A DNA stretch of 64,000 nt from [Phialemoniopsis] sp. UDSM-2020 (GCA_018873225.1 JAEILZ010000002.1:3410001-3474000), one strand, 5' to 3'; positions 35,561 through 46,859 are shown, counted from the first letter of the stretch. A program made the numbers and translations. Notes: generated from the sequence alone by a model not told the origin.

Positions 35561-36285
35561 ATGCAATTCTTCGCTTCAAAAGTCCTTGCTTCCAGCCTAT
35601 TGCTGTCTTCTGTCTCTGCTGTTGCGTTGTCTCGTCGCGCTACTAGCGACACCTTCAGTCTTTACGCCTACGGTGACGGAATCGGCGGCTTTCCGATTTT
35701 CTATATGAATGGTATCTTCCTTTTTTTTTATTCCTTTTAGCCCATAACATGGACGTGTACCCCGAGCTACGCCTGACATGTTAAACAGGATCGGCCTACA
35801 TCGGTAACGTGGGGCGTGCCGACCAAACCTCGTCTGCTGCTGTCTTCTGTGAGTAATGCAGTACCCCTGAGCCCATTGGCCCTTGAGAACATGCCTCCAA
35901 CGTTGTCTGCTAACCCATCATCATCTTAGTCGTCGACGACAGTTCTACATGGATCGCGAACCCCAACACTACTAGTCTAGACAGTAACAGCACTGCGAAC
36001 TTCTCCAACGCCACGTTCTTCGTGCCCAGCGCGTCGTCGTCGTCGCACCAGGTTGGCTTCCTGGCCGACAAGGCCTCTGCCACAGACGCCAGAACCAGTG
36101 GCTTCATGTTTTATGGTCACGTGGCCCTCCTCACCGGGGACGCAGGGGAAATGCAGACCTTGTTCTCAGGCCTACCTACCGACACGGATGGCATTTGGTC
36201 GCTCAACTGGAACCAGACCGATGACGCAAATGCTATCCCGGTTGCGTTGAAGGACACTGCTCCTTCACGCCCACCACAACATTGA
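35561..36285 (+). CDS. Small secreted protein with many N-glycosylation sites, unknown function
   Basis: Three exons, 35561-35711, 35789-35848 and 35930-36285, encode 188 aa. MQFFASKVLASSLLLSSVSA is a signal peptide and LSRR just after it is a possible Kex2 site. The mature start TFSLYAYGDGIGGFPIFYMN continues across intron 1 into GSAYIGNVGRADQ. Several N-x-S/T sequons (NTTS, NSTAN, NFSNAT, NQT) indicate heavy N-glycosylation. No cysteine and no GPI signal are seen. The YGxGIGGxPIFY-GxAYIG pattern resembles a family of uncharacterised ascomycete secreted proteins, but I cannot name a function. It is divergent from the laccase gene. Confidence 0.8.
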
Positions 36286-36685
36286 TGGAAGAGAATTATC
36301 TTATATAGGAACGAGTGAGAGAGTGGCTAGCCAAGTCCCTGGGTCATTTTGTGCGTAAGTGTGTGCGTTGTAACTTAGGCATATGATAGTATTGGGAAGA
36401 CAATTGCAATTACAGCAGGAGTGGTGGTGGATGAAGACGGTTCGGACATGTCAAATCGAGTTTGCCAATATCACTATTCATTTGAGATGAAGTGCTTGAA
36501 GGCGTATAGCTGGCTATTCTAGAAGTAGTCTTGGGACTCAAGTCTGGATTTGGGCATCTATTTCTATGCAAAGGTTGCAGGTGGAAAGTTCAATCCCCCT
36601 GTCAAGTTGAGTGGAGGGCTATCCCACTGCCCAACTCCATATACGTCAGTACCTCGTAGGTATGTGTTGATTACCCTTAGCACAT
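36286..36685. other. Short convergent intergenic region
   Basis: 400 bases between convergent genes; 3' flanks only, nothing else recognised. Confidence 0.5.
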
Positions 36686-37827
36686 CTATAGACAAAACAT
36701 CGAAGCAGCAAGTGCAAGGGCGATCCACACACCGGAGCTACCCATGTTAGTCGCAACTCCAGCAGAGCTCGAGACGTGAGCAGTCACAGAGGCCGAGGAC
36801 TTTGAGCTCGTTGCGGTCGAGCCCGTTGAAGTGCTGTTCGAACCCGTACCCGAGCTGGATCCGGTAGACGAGCCAACCTTGGCTGATGTGGTGGCGGTAG
36901 AAACCTTGCTGGTGTGGGAGCTGGTGCTGCTCGCGCTGCCAGAAGAGGAACTAGACGAGTCGTACGCACTACCATCGATCTTGATGCTAGTCCAGTCTCC
37001 GCTAGTGTCGCTGTAGGTGTAGCTCGAGCCAGGGTTGTAGTTGGTGATGTCGACCCGCTCGACGTACATGGTGAACGGCCCAGCGCTGTAGTCCGTCTCG
37101 CCGCCAGCCCACTCGATCGTGCCCTCGGGGTTGCTGCTATCACCACCAGCCCAGATACCGAGACGGATCGTCATGGGGGTCTGAGGGTAGTTTTTGCCGC
37201 CAAGAGCATCAGAATAGGCGAGGGTACGGACAGCAGCACCGTCGACGTACCAGGTGATCGCCTTGGAGGTCCAGTCGATAGTATAGTTGCGCGCCGTGGT
37301 CTGAGTAGTGGAGTCGAGAGTGATGGTCTTGCCACGGTCGTAGCTGGTGGTATTGCCCTTGCCAAAGTAGTTGGTCTGCACCTCAGAAGCGCTTCCGCCT
37401 ACCCATTCCCAGTCAATCTCGTCGAGATCGTCGGACTCGAGGACAGCGCTGCTGACGATACCAGTGCCGGGAGCGGCCCGCATGATCACAGACACGGAGC
37501 CGAAGAAGAGATAGAAGTTTGACTCGATGGTCGGACTGTCGCCAGAAGCGGAGACTGTGAAAGCGACACCGGCAGAAGAGTAAGCGATGCGGTCCGAAGA
37601 GGCGGTCACGTTCCAGTCAGAGCTCTCTCCCTTGGTGAAGTCGACCGAGTATGTGCGGCTGGAAAGCCCATCGTCGGAGGGACAGGCTATGAACAGTCAG
37701 CATGAACCATACGCAGATCGGACAGAAGACACTGACTCTTTTCGGTGGGATTGCAGGTCGTGTAAGTCTGAGCGAAGGTCGTGCCGCACAGCCCGAGAAG
37801 GGCTGCCACTGCGGTTTTGGAAATCAT
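36686..37827 (-). CDS. GPI-anchored Crh-type GH16 cell-wall transglycosylase
   Basis: Two exons, 37827-37737 and 37686-36686 (50-nt intron), give 363 aa. Crh enzymes cross-link chitin to beta-glucan in the wall. MISKTAVAALLGLCGTTFA is a signal peptide. The start of the mature protein TYTTCNPTEKTCPSDDGL carries the conserved Cys pair. The GH16 catalytic motif is DEIDWEWVG (nucleophile Glu, Asp, acid/base Glu), followed by QTNYFGKGN and, downstream, the ITWYVDGAAVRTL and PMTIRLGIWAGGD blocks, all typical of Crh proteins. A Ser/Thr-rich stalk of about 70 residues and a hydrophobic C-terminal tail (SGVWIALALAASMFCL) indicate GPI anchoring. Length fits Crh1/Crf family members without a chitin-binding module. 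Confidence 0.94.
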
Positions 37828-38615
37828 CTTGGAGAAAAAGACACGGAAAGGACTATTCAAGTCGAGAATGGATAGGCCTGTTAATGATCGTAGATGAAAT
37901 GAGGCGACGAATAACGAAAGAATGGAAGCCAAGAAACGAGAGTGATGGCAGGAAAACTAGAGATAATTACCAAATCAGGAACAAGAACAGGAAAAGCCTC
38001 GAATGACAACAACACGACCTGGGGGAGACTGCATATTTCATACGAACCCAGCTGTCGCCCAGAGAGTGGGCAAGCAGGTCCGTCTCGAGGAGGCGGCGCA
38101 GGGGCAAGACGTAAGGTACTACGCGGACAATGCTCCACCAACAACAGAGACTAAGGTGAAGACAAGCTTTCTGTTATTGTGTTCCTGACTCTCGGAACCC
38201 ACAAGGCGTGTTTTTTTGGGTGGATCGCCGCGTGTACATTCCACCTCCTGGCCACGCTAAAACGACTTTGGGAGACCTGATGATCCAAAAATGGAAACTC
38301 TCTTGAACAGATGGGCTCTAGTTAAATTGTCCTCTGCAACAAGTTCAGACCAAGAAGTGGTCCAGTGCTGTCAATGAGTTCTTTTGAATTGCCCTCCTAT
38401 GGATTGCTCCAAACGGGCAGCACACGAGCACGGAGGCCATTCCCGTACCCTAGGTAGCGCACCGGCTGGGTACCCTGTATCAAACACGCATAGAAAGTGC
38501 CGCTATTTGCGAGCCCAGAACGAATCTGTTTGAGTTGCAGCAACGCTGTATTGACTACCGTTGCAATACGGTATAACATTTGTCTGTCTGCTTTACTTGA
38601 ATATTGTACATGTGA
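37828..38615. other. Intergenic region left of the putative catabolic cluster
   Basis: About 790 bases with the Crh gene promoter and the lactonase 3' flank. No gene is recognised. Confidence 0.5.
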
Positions 38616-39530
38616 TCAAATCCCCTCGCAATGCCAAAGAATAGTAACGACCGACCCGCTTTCGCTCTCCACGATGTAAAGAGTCTTCTTATCATCTCCA
38701 CCCCATGTTAAGTTCGTTGTTCCATATCCGATATGCCCAGTGAGTATCCTTGTCTTCAGACTGCCATCTTTCCTATGAACAAAACCTGTACCCAAGGATG
38801 AATGTGCTACCAACACATTGCCCTCGCTGTCCATTGCCATGCCATCTGGGCCACCCGTGCCAAAATAGCTCGCAAAGCGACCTGTGCGTTGCACACTCCC
38901 GTCTGGATATAACGGTGCGAGCCAGATGCTGTTGTCCCGGGTCATTGCAACAAAGAGTGAGGTTTCGGAGGCGTCTAGCACCAGTCCGTTCGGCGAGGGG
39001 CAGTTTCGCAGTAGGACATCAATTCGGCCTTCGGGATCTATGCGATAGACTCTGCCAGAGGGATCTTGAAGTCCGCTCATCCCTTGATCTGTAAAGATGA
39101 TCTCGCCATTACGCGTCACGACTAGGTCGTTCGGGCCCTTGAGTCGTTCACCATTAAATCGGTCCATCAGTGTTGTGATTTGCCGACTTTCCAGGTCAAG
39201 CTCCAGGATCCCGCATTTGAAGTCCGCAATGAGAATTCGCTTCCGACTCTCATGCCAAGCCAAACCGTTTGGTTCACCGTCATACTGAATGATCAACTCC
39301 CAAGCTTTGGTTGCTAGATCTAGGGAGAATATTCGGCCGTAAGGTATGTCGGTGAGATACAAGAGGCCACCCCGTACTAGAGGACCTTCTAGGAAGGAAT
39401 CAAGTGGTCGCCCACGTTTCTGGTTGCGAGAATGGTCAGACTGACCAAGCTGTCGGAAGAACTTCGGCAGTGTAGAGAAGACCTGTGCTTTCACTTCAGC
39501 AGGTCTCTCCCAGAGGGTTGAGAGCATCAT
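38616..39530 (-). CDS. SMP-30/gluconolactonase/LRE family lactonase
   Basis: Single-exon gene for 304 aa starting MMLSTLWERP. SMP-30 family enzymes hydrolyse aldonolactones or related esters with one divalent metal in a six-bladed propeller. The metal ligands are present: Glu in FLEGPLV, Asn in RLKGPNDL and in CPSPNGLVLD, and the catalytic Asp in GTGGPDGMAMDSEGNVLVA. EPNGLAWHESRKRILIADF is another typical blade signature. There is no signal peptide, so it should be cytosolic, in keeping with an intracellular catabolic step. It is divergent from the MFS transporter at 39997 over a 466-base promoter with two CGG-N7-CCG-like sites. The exact lactone cannot be read from sequence. Confidence 0.92.
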   Translation of the reverse strand: MMLSTLWERPAEVKAQVFSTLPKFFRQLGQSDHSRNQKRGRPLDSFLEGPLVRGGLLYLTDIPYGRIFSLDLATKAWELIIQYDGEPNGLAWHESRKRILIADFKCGILELDLESRQITTLMDRFNGERLKGPNDLVVTRNGEIIFTDQGMSGLQDPSGRVYRIDPEGRIDVLLRNCPSPNGLVLDASETSLFVAMTRDNSIWLAPLYPDGSVQRTGRFASYFGTGGPDGMAMDSEGNVLVAHSSLGTGFVHRKDGSLKTRILTGHIGYGTTNLTWGGDDKKTLYIVESESGSVVTILWHCEGI

Positions 39531-39996
39531 ATTGCTGCAACTAGCTCATGACAGAGATGCGAAAGCAAGGACCAGGCCTGATGAAGCTGAAAGACCCATC
39601 AAACACTGTAGCCTACGAACAAAGATCGCACAGTAGCCGCGTTTAGATTACAGAAGCATTGTTTTTGCTCGAGGTGTAGCGGAACCGGGCTAGCTCCGTT
39701 TCGCGGAGTTTGTCCTAGACAATCGATACCACCTGATCGCAACCACCCCAAGTCAACATTTGAACGGACAAACTCCGCCCGTTGCTCTTTTCCTATGGAT
39801 GGTTCAGGGTGCGGGGACCCCAGAACCCCCGGATCACCACGGGACAGGTCTCCACTTCCTGTTCATTCAAAAAGGGGTTGCAGTCACTCCCAGGCTCAAC
39901 ACAGTGTCTCTTTCGTTTGTAGAGAGAAACTCTGTCAAGATTAGTTAACAGACAACTTATTCAAACAACGGCCCTTATTCTAAACCTTTCAACAGC
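39531..39996. promoter_or_regulatory. Divergent promoter of lactonase and MFS genes with CGG-N7-CCG sites
   Basis: Contains CGGACAAACTCCG (39765-39777) and a near-copy of its reverse complement, CGGAGTTTGTCCT (39704-39716). CTCCG at 39694-39698 makes an everted CCG/CGG pair with the second. Such spaced CGG triplets are the usual targets of Zn2Cys6 dimers; the same layout recurs in the two other divergent promoters of the cluster. Confidence 0.6.
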
Positions 39997-41647
39997 ATGG
40001 ACCACTCAACATTCGAAAACCCGACTAAAGAAACAGGCGATCATGTCAAAACGGCAAAGCCTGGCGAGGCTATTCCTTCATTGCCTTATGATCTCGAAAA
40101 AGAACGCCGCGTGGTCCGCAAGCTTGATCGAACGATCCTCATATGGATAATGATACTCTACTTGCTCTCCTATCTCGATAGGTATGTTCAGCCTTGTAGC
40201 TTTGACATAGGGTGACATGGCTCTGACCACAAAGCGCACTGTCATAGGAGCAATATAGGCAATGCACGAAACATCGGCCTCGCAAAAGATCTTGGACTCA
40301 GCAACTCAATGTATCAGCTCGCATCGGCGTCATTCTATATCGGTACAACTCTGTTTGGTACTATCGGTGGTCTGATGCTCAAGGTCGTCAAGCCTTCCAC
40401 CTGGCTCGGTCTTTGTGCCGTTGGTTGGGGTGCGGTGAGCTGCCTACAAGCTGCGTGTACCAATCCTGGCGGCCTTGTCGCAGTGCGCTTCTTCCTAGGA
40501 GTTTTTGAGGCCTCTTTTGCACCTGGATGCGCACTATATCTCAGCTTCTGGTATCTCAAGTCCGAGCTGTCGCTGCGAATTGCAGCGTATGCCGGCATGA
40601 GCGCTCTCAGCGGTGTAATGTCGGGTCTGATCGCATATGGTGTCGGCAAGGCCGGTCTCAACAAGCCCACAGCATGGCAGACATTATTTATGGTCGAAGG
40701 TCTACCAACAGTCGCTTTTGGGCTTTTGACTTTCTGGGTGCTACCGGATCGCCCTGAAACGGGCAGATCGCACTGGTTTACGGAAGAAGAGCATGAAATT
40801 ATCCTCAGTCGCCGCACCAGATTTACCAAGAATGCTGACGATGGCATCAATTGGACTCAGATCAAAAGGTCTGCTGCCATGGCATGAGAATGATCCGCCA
40901 GATTCACACGCTAACGCGACACAGTGCTTTCCTCGACTACCGGCTGTACCTCTTTGTCTTCATCTACTCTGGCCTGTCTCTGTCTCTCGCGGTCGGTGCT
41001 ATCTTTTTACCGACCATCGTTGGTACTCTTGGTTACGAGTCTGTGACCGCGAACTTGATGACTGCGCCAGTCTATGGGGTGGCCTACTTCGTCCTCCTCG
41101 CGACGGCCTGGCTATCCGACCGTTTTCGTCTCAGAGGACCTTTCATTCTTCTTGGAGGGCTTATCTCGGGGATCGGCTACATCCTGCTGGGGACACTCAA
41201 GGTAGGGAAGCCTTGTTACGGAGCTTGTGTTCTTGCCATAACAGTGAGTTTCCTCTGTGCCACATAACCTCTATTAGTCCTGAAATCTTAACTATTCTGC
41301 AGGGAACTTACATGGCATTTCCTCTGACACTTGCCTGGATTACCTCTACTTTCGCAGGTGACAGCAAAGCCGGCACTGGGATTGGTGTCGTGATCGCCGT
41401 CACTCATGCTGTTGGTGTGGCTGCGTCTAACATCTACCCCTCGAAGGATGCACCTTACTACCTCATGGGCAACGCGGTTTCGAGCGCTTTGACATTCACC
41501 ACCGCGATCGCTGCTCTCATGATGAGTCTACTGCTGTACAGGGAGAACAGATCCAGAGATAGAAAGTATGGACGACCAGAGGCTGGTGTTCCCATTGAGA
41601 TGGGTGGCGATGCAGACATGGCGCGGGATTATCGGTACATCATCTAA
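39997..41647 (+). CDS. MFS transporter, Dal5-like anion:cation symporter family
   Basis: Four exons (39997-40181, 40248-40868, 40925-41243, 41303-41647) encode 489 aa. The N-terminal cytosolic tail ends with RRVVRKLDRTILIWIMILYLLSYLDRSNIGNAR, whose LDR-NIGNA block is the hallmark of the allantoate permease (Dal5/ACS) group; these carry organic anions such as allantoate, nicotinate, pantothenate or sugar acids. WGAVSCLQAAC, RFFLGVFEASFAPGCALYLS and PDRPE in the central loop are further signatures. Twelve membrane segments are expected. All three splice junctions restore the frame and motifs. It is divergent from the SMP-30 lactonase, suggesting co-regulated uptake of the substrate used by the neighbouring enzymes. 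Confidence 0.92.
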
Positions 41648-41873
41648 GCCCGCACACCAGGAGCCAGATAAGCATTGGCTCACTGTATTCCTGCGCTTCA
41701 ATTTAGTTACGTATCTAGTACTGCTTGATCAGGGAAGAAATTTGATTGGACTTTATCAAATAAAACCAGAACAGAGGTAAGTGGTGTGTAGACAGGTCAG
41801 AACATAGCGAGTGTGCAAGGACGATTAGGTTTATACAGAGCTTCACGGTTTTGTGAAAGACTTCATTATGCGT

Positions 41874-42938
41874 TCATTTTGTGATAAGCCCATCCACGGA
41901 AACCTTCCGTGCTTCCTCGTTCAGCGCATCAACCTCCGCCTTTACGTACGGAATACCAGTCGTCTCCCTCTCCTGCTGCGCAATCTGCTCCAGCTCCCCA
42001 GGGAAGTAGATGCGCTCAACGCCAGCAGCCTTGTCTGACCCTACCACCCTTTGATAGAGGTAGTCCATGCGCTCCCTGAAGTCATCCAAACTCATGAACA
42101 AGTCCGGCTTGATTGCGACCAAGAAGTGGCCCACGTCTGCCGGCTTGGAAGGATCGTACGGATTCGTGACGTGGCCAGCATATGCGGATCCCGACAACAC
42201 ACCAGAGAAGACGTCCATCATGATGGACAGTGCGGAGCCCTTGGGTCCTCCCATGGGAAGCATGACACCGCCCAGAGCTGCTGATGGGTCGTCCGTGGGC
42301 CGGCCTTCTGCATCGAGAGCCCAGTCCAGAGGGATCTTCTCCCCACGTCTCTTGGCTTTGTAGATTTTACCCCGAGCGGCTATTGAGGGGGCCATGTCCA
42401 GTATGAACGGTGCGTCCTTGCCTGGGGCTCCGCAAGCAATGGGTGAAACGCCCATCAGCTTCTCCTTGCCGCCCCAGACTGGCAGAGCAGGGCTCGAGTT
42501 GGTAAACACCAAGCTCATCATGTTGGCGTCAAGAGCTTGCTGCACCACCCAAGCGCTCATGCCAAAGTGATTTGAGTGCGAGATGCTTGCCATACCGATG
42601 CCATAGACGCGTGCCGACTCTATGGCGGCAGCCATGCCGGCGTGTGCTGCGAGGAAACCGAAGCCGTTGTGGCCATCGACATGAGCCACCACTGGCGTGA
42701 CTTGTTTGAGCTCTGGGCTGGCTTTGGGATCCAAGACACCCTGCCGTATCCGCTCCATGTACGAAGGAATCCGATTGACGCCATGAGTGTCGACACCGCG
42801 CAGGTCGGCTGCCACCAGGCACTTAGCCACGATCGCAGCGTTTTTCGCGGACCCGCCGTTGCCCTGCAGGACGGCCTCCACAAAGCGCTGCGCCTCCGCA
42901 GCATCAACGTAGAGCTTCTCTTCCTGCTGTTCCGCCAT
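41874..42938 (-). CDS. Malate/L-lactate-type dehydrogenase family (Ldh2/YiaK-like)
   Basis: Single exon, 354 aa, start MAEQQEEKLYVDA; the frame extends upstream without an ATG. Members of this NAD(P)H family interconvert 2-oxo and 2-hydroxy acids or cyclic imino acids (2,3-diketogulonate reductase, ureidoglycolate and sulfolactate dehydrogenases, piperideine-2-carboxylate reductase). The signature RGVDTHGVNRIPSY contains the conserved His and Arg, and ISHSNHFG carries the catalytic His. PIACGAPGKDAPFILDMAPS and MGGPKGSALSIMMDVFSGVLSG are conserved coenzyme/dimer segments. Length is normal for the family. It is divergent from the Zn2Cys6 gene at 43281, whose shared promoter holds a perfect CGG-N7-CCG palindrome. 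Substrate unknown; in this setting a sugar-acid intermediate is the simplest guess. Confidence 0.93.
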   Translation of the reverse strand: MAEQQEEKLYVDAAEAQRFVEAVLQGNGGSAKNAAIVAKCLVAADLRGVDTHGVNRIPSYMERIRQGVLDPKASPELKQVTPVVAHVDGHNGFGFLAAHAGMAAAIESARVYGIGMASISHSNHFGMSAWVVQQALDANMMSLVFTNSSPALPVWGGKEKLMGVSPIACGAPGKDAPFILDMAPSIAARGKIYKAKRRGEKIPLDWALDAEGRPTDDPSAALGGVMLPMGGPKGSALSIMMDVFSGVLSGSAYAGHVTNPYDPSKPADVGHFLVAIKPDLFMSLDDFRERMDYLYQRVVGSDKAAGVERIYFPGELEQIAQQERETTGIPYVKAEVDALNEEARKVSVDGLITK

Positions 42939-43280
42939 TAGGACTGAAATTTGTGTTGCGACGAATGAGATAGAAGTGATATCCACATTCTCGGTCAACA
43001 AGTCTATGTCAGCAACTGTGACCGCCGTATTTAAGCCATCGAGTCGCTCAAAGTGGGAGACGGAGTTACTCCGATGCAAAGAATTGTCACCATGACGGAA
43101 TTACCCCGCAAGGGCTGGCTTTTGCTGCAAAATGAGCCCTTTTAGTGCGAAAAGCCAACGTACTAGGTTGGCCCCATTGATCACGGCGGTCTCGGACTTT
43201 CCCCGTCTTCTCATTATTTCTGCCATGCTCATCTGTAATTCGATCCCTGAACACGATCCCATACGGCTTGCAAAAGAGCA
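42939..43280. promoter_or_regulatory. Divergent promoter of Ldh2-type gene and Zn2Cys6 regulator
   Basis: 342 bases with CGGAGTTACTCCG at 43061-43073, a perfect 13-base palindrome of the CGG-N7-CCG type. Its position between an enzyme gene and a Zn2Cys6 gene fits autoregulation and enzyme induction by the same factor. Confidence 0.6.
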
Positions 43281-45700
43281 ATGGCCGCATCGGACAGTGC
43301 GCAACAAATCCGAGCTGACCAGGACGGGGATGCCCGTGAGGAGCGGAGCCGGGCCCGCCTACGCCTGGCCTGCCACCGGTGCCAGAAACGGAAGATCCGT
43401 GTACGTTGTCATCAAGAAATCTTCCTGGCCATCTGTGATGAGATCCTTAGAGCTGATGTATTGCGGTAACTCCAGTGCGACGGCGCTCTGCCATCATGCG
43501 GCAATTGTAGAAATGCTGGCGCACCGTGCAAAGATGGTGCGAGCCTCCGTGCCAGAGAGCTACCTCGCGCGTAAGCCTACGAAACCAATTCGCTGTGAGC
43601 GACACATGATGCTAACACCAGTCGTAGACACCTTTCTGCGTTACGGAATCGTATCTCGTGGCTAGAATCTATCATCAAGGCACGACTTCCTGACGTGGAC
43701 TTATCTCAGACCGCGCAAGAGACAGTACATGTAGCCAGTCTTGAGGATAGCCTTCAACCTGATCAGCAGTCCATCCGCGATGCAGTCACCCCTGATCAGA
43801 CGACCATGAGCGAGGCTGTTCAGACCGATCTCCACCGCGGTCAGACTGTTTCTAGCGCGCCGAAGCTCAGCGAAGTCGACAAAGACCTCGAGGGAGGCCG
43901 GATAGCTGCCCATCAAGTCGGTTTGATTGCACTCGGCGGTGGGCAGGATCCCAGATATATCGGACCGTCCAGCGGTTACTTCCTTGCACGGATCCTACTT
44001 CAATCATCGTTGAGAAGTGGCGATGATTCAACTTTGGGATTTAGTGGTGAAGGCAGTGCCAAGCATTTGATGGGCCCCGAGCTTATCGACTCGATGCAAA
44101 GTGCGCTTCCCATGCCTCAAAATAAGGAGGCTGCTCATGCCCTCTGCTCTGCTTACTTTGAATTTATCGAACCTCAGTATCCTATACTGCATAAGCCAAC
44201 GTTTATGGCAATGCTCGAACAGATGTACAGCGAGACGAAACCAGACCCGCACATCGCCTTTCAAGTCTTCATGGTACTGGCAATAGGAGCATCTGTGTCT
44301 TCCAAACGCTGCCGACCCGGAACCTTCGGCGACTCGTTTGGTCTTGCTGCTATGCGCTACTTCGACCAGATTAACGTACAGAATTCTCTGCAAGGTTTAC
44401 AGTGCCTTCTGCTTCTGCTCTTCTATGCCATGTATAACCCTGCCGCGAGGCTCAATATCTGGTACCTCAACTACCAGTGCTTGGCATGTTTATTGGACCT
44501 TGGCCTACAAAGAGACATCAGTGTCTTGCCAGGCGTCTCGTTGTTGGAGCGAGAGATGCGGACAAGGATATTCTGGTGCGTATACACGCTCGACAGAATG
44601 ATTGGCACGACAATGGGACGTCCCATTGGCTTACGAGATGAAGCTTGTGAGCTGCGGGTACGTCTTATGATAGCTCATCACGGTCTTTTGTTTTTACGTT
44701 GCCAGCAAACTAACACACAATCCAGCTTCCGCTTGACATATCTGACGAAGCACTCATGAATCCAGACGCTCAGCCGCCTCACCCCAGATCCTCGCATATG
44801 TGCTTTTCTCTCCACCTCTTCGAGTTGGCGAGGCTCAATTCTGAGATCAAATACGTGGCGAACAGCATTGTTCGTGACGCGCCGGCCTACGCCCTATCAC
44901 CTCCACCAGATTACCAGGTGTGGCAGGGGAACCTCCTCGACCGCCTTGACGCATGGGCAGAAGCCATACCTGCCGGTGACCAGGGCCAGGAGTATCCTGG
45001 ACTCCTCTGTCAAATTCGTTACCATAATATCCGCATGCTCCTCATGAGTCCCAGCCCGGCTATACCTAATCCGTCAGGCTCGGCATGGGAGAAATGCTTT
45101 CACAGTGCCGTTCAGGGCATCCGGCTCTACAAACAATTGTACGGAAGAGATATGTTCACCGCCAGCTGGCCGGCGTTGCACTCGATCACGATTTCTGCCA
45201 TCACCGTCATGTACTGCGTCCGGGTGAATCCCAGTATTGCCCTCCAAACGGGGCTAGACTCGGTGACCAATGACATCTCAACCAGCCTCAGCTTACTGAG
45301 TGCGATTGGGGAGCATTGGCCTGCCGCCAGGAGAAGCTGGAAGATTGTTGATAAGCTAGGAGAGTTAACACAACGCTGGGTCAAGGAACGATTCTCCACC
45401 TCAAGCCAAGAATCACGATGGGACCGGTTGGCATCCGACCAGGAAGATGCCTTTGTGACGCCAAATACTCCGTCCCAGCAGATGATGACAGGCAACGGCA
45501 TTGACCCATGTGGAATGGGGCTGATGGACTCAACCGCCGAAGCTGGCCAGTCAATTCCATCAATAGGGCTACACACGATGCTGGACCAGATCCTTGGACA
45601 AGGCCAGGGCACGGTGGCCGATGCTACGGATCCTCAGTTCTCCATGAACTTTCTCTTCGAAGATTTCATCTCCGCGGATGTAGATTGGGGACAGCTATGA
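43281..45700 (+). CDS. Zn2Cys6 transcription factor, candidate regulator of the adjoining cluster
   Basis: Four exons (43281-43400, 43476-43570, 43628-44657, 44726-45700) encode 739 aa. The binuclear cluster is split by intron 1 and reads ACHRCQKRKIR-CDGALPSCGNC, ending with APC: CX2CX6C...CX2CX6C. A linker and short coiled coil follow (LSALRNRISWLESIIKARL). The fungal-specific regulatory domain (PF04082 type) is clear: AHALCSAYFEFIEPQYPILHKPTF, then DRMIGTTMGRPIGLRDE joined by intron 3 to LRLPLDISDEAL. The Gln/Asp-rich C-terminus (DQILGQGQGTVADA, LFEDFISADVDWG) looks like an activation domain. Divergent from the Ldh2-type dehydrogenase; a repeat copy begins six bases after the stop. The cluster-specific role is inferred from position and promoter motifs. 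Confidence 0.92.
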
Positions 45701-45705
45701 TACAT

Positions 45706-45813
45706 AACTGATCACCTAGGATTATCCCACTACCTAAGCGCATATGGATCGTTCAGCTTGTCAGTGATTTGGGTAGAGATTGACCCCAAATCGTCAAACT
45801 TTCTGACACCCAC
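45706..45813. repeat. Short interspersed repeat, copy A (5'-truncated)
   Basis: About 108 bases closely matching copy B (50410-50558): both share the core GGATTATCCCACTACCT and end TTTCTGACACCCAC. Copy A lacks the GTGGGTG-like left end. It lies between the convergent Zn2Cys6 and SDR genes. Confidence 0.75.
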
Positions 45814-46049
45814 TTGGGCGACTGGATCAGGGGCGATGCGAATGCGGAGAATCTCCGGCGGCTTAATCGGGGAGCAATTAGAGACCGTGATGTGCTAAGT
45901 TTTAGGCGCTGAACAAGCCTGGAAATTTGTACCAGTGGGCGTTGGGATCACTGCATCGAAGCCCACAGGCATGTGGCTGTATTTCTTGAGACGCTTCAAG
46001 AAAAGACACGACAAATTTTCAAGTTAAATGCTATTGTGATGTTATTTCC
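45814..46049. other. Convergent intergenic region with a CGG-N7-CCG palindrome
   Basis: Holds CGGAGAATCTCCG at 45845-45857, a perfect palindrome like the cluster promoter sites but located between two 3' ends, where a promoter is not expected. Nothing else is recognised. Confidence 0.4.
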
Positions 46050-46859
46050 TTAGGTACGTCCAGTGGACGAAGTGATTCCGCCATCAACTACGAGCTTCTG
46101 TCCAGTGATGTATCTCGCCTCATCTGACACCAGAAACAACGCCGCATTGGCAACATCCCAGGCGTCTCCCATTCGTCCCATAGGGACTTGCTCGTCTCTC
46201 ATCTTCTTGAATTCCTCGTACCCTCCTTCTGTAGCAAAACGCGTCGAGAGGCTCCGAGTGTAGGGCGTTTCCATGAGTCCCGGAACCACAGAATTGAGTC
46301 TCACGCCCCTCTTGGCATAGATCACGGCCGTAGCCTTGACGAACTGGTTGATGGCCGCCTTGGCGGTGTTGTAGGCGATCTGCGGCTTGCCGATGTAGCG
46401 CAGACCGGCTATGCTCGAGACGCACACTATCGCACCGCCCGACGCCTGCTTCTCCATGACCGGCAGGACGTGATGGCAGGCGAGGTACACGCTCTTGAGG
46501 TTGATGTCCATTTGCGAGTCCCACGTCGACTCCGACATGGTGGCCGGGCAGCCTGGCTGCGATTGTCCGACGTTGGCGACGAGGATGTCTATCCTTCCGT
46601 GCTTTGCCACGCAGGCTTCAATCAGAGCCTGTACCGACTCTGACGACGTTGCGTCGACGGCCATGACGTCGCATTGTCCTCCTTCGCTGGAAATCGTCTC
46701 CGTGGTCTTGGCTGTGGATGCGATTGTCCTGTTCCCGCCAAAGATGATGGCGCCCTGTCGTGCTAGGGTCACAGCACAGGCAGCGCCAATACCCCATCCT
46801 TCTGTGCCGGTCTGGCCAAGACCGATGACTACAGCCACTTTGCCCCTGAGGTCGTGCAT
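46050..46859 (-). CDS. Short-chain dehydrogenase/reductase (SDR)
   Basis: Single exon, 269 aa, start MHDLRGKVAVVIG (ATG at 46859; the longer frame has no upstream ATG). Classical SDR: cofactor-binding GLGQTGTEGWGIGAACA, an expanded version of TGxxxGIG; DILVANVGQ in place of NNAG; catalytic Ser in CVSSIAG and YNTAK in AYNTAKAAINQF (Tyr-x3-Lys). The acidic-residue position after beta-2 is occupied by NRT, which leans toward NADP over NAD, though not decisively. LNSVVPGLMETP and YITGQKLVVDGG are standard C-terminal blocks. It is divergent from the Dabb gene over 345 bases with a CGG-N7-CCG site. In the cluster it could oxidise an aldose to its lactone, supplying the SMP-30 enzyme, or act on a later intermediate. 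Confidence 0.93.
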   Translation of the reverse strand: MHDLRGKVAVVIGLGQTGTEGWGIGAACAVTLARQGAIIFGGNRTIASTAKTTETISSEGGQCDVMAVDATSSESVQALIEACVAKHGRIDILVANVGQSQPGCPATMSESTWDSQMDINLKSVYLACHHVLPVMEKQASGGAIVCVSSIAGLRYIGKPQIAYNTAKAAINQFVKATAVIYAKRGVRLNSVVPGLMETPYTRSLSTRFATEGGYEEFKKMRDEQVPMGRMGDAWDVANAALFLVSDEARYITGQKLVVDGGITSSTGRT

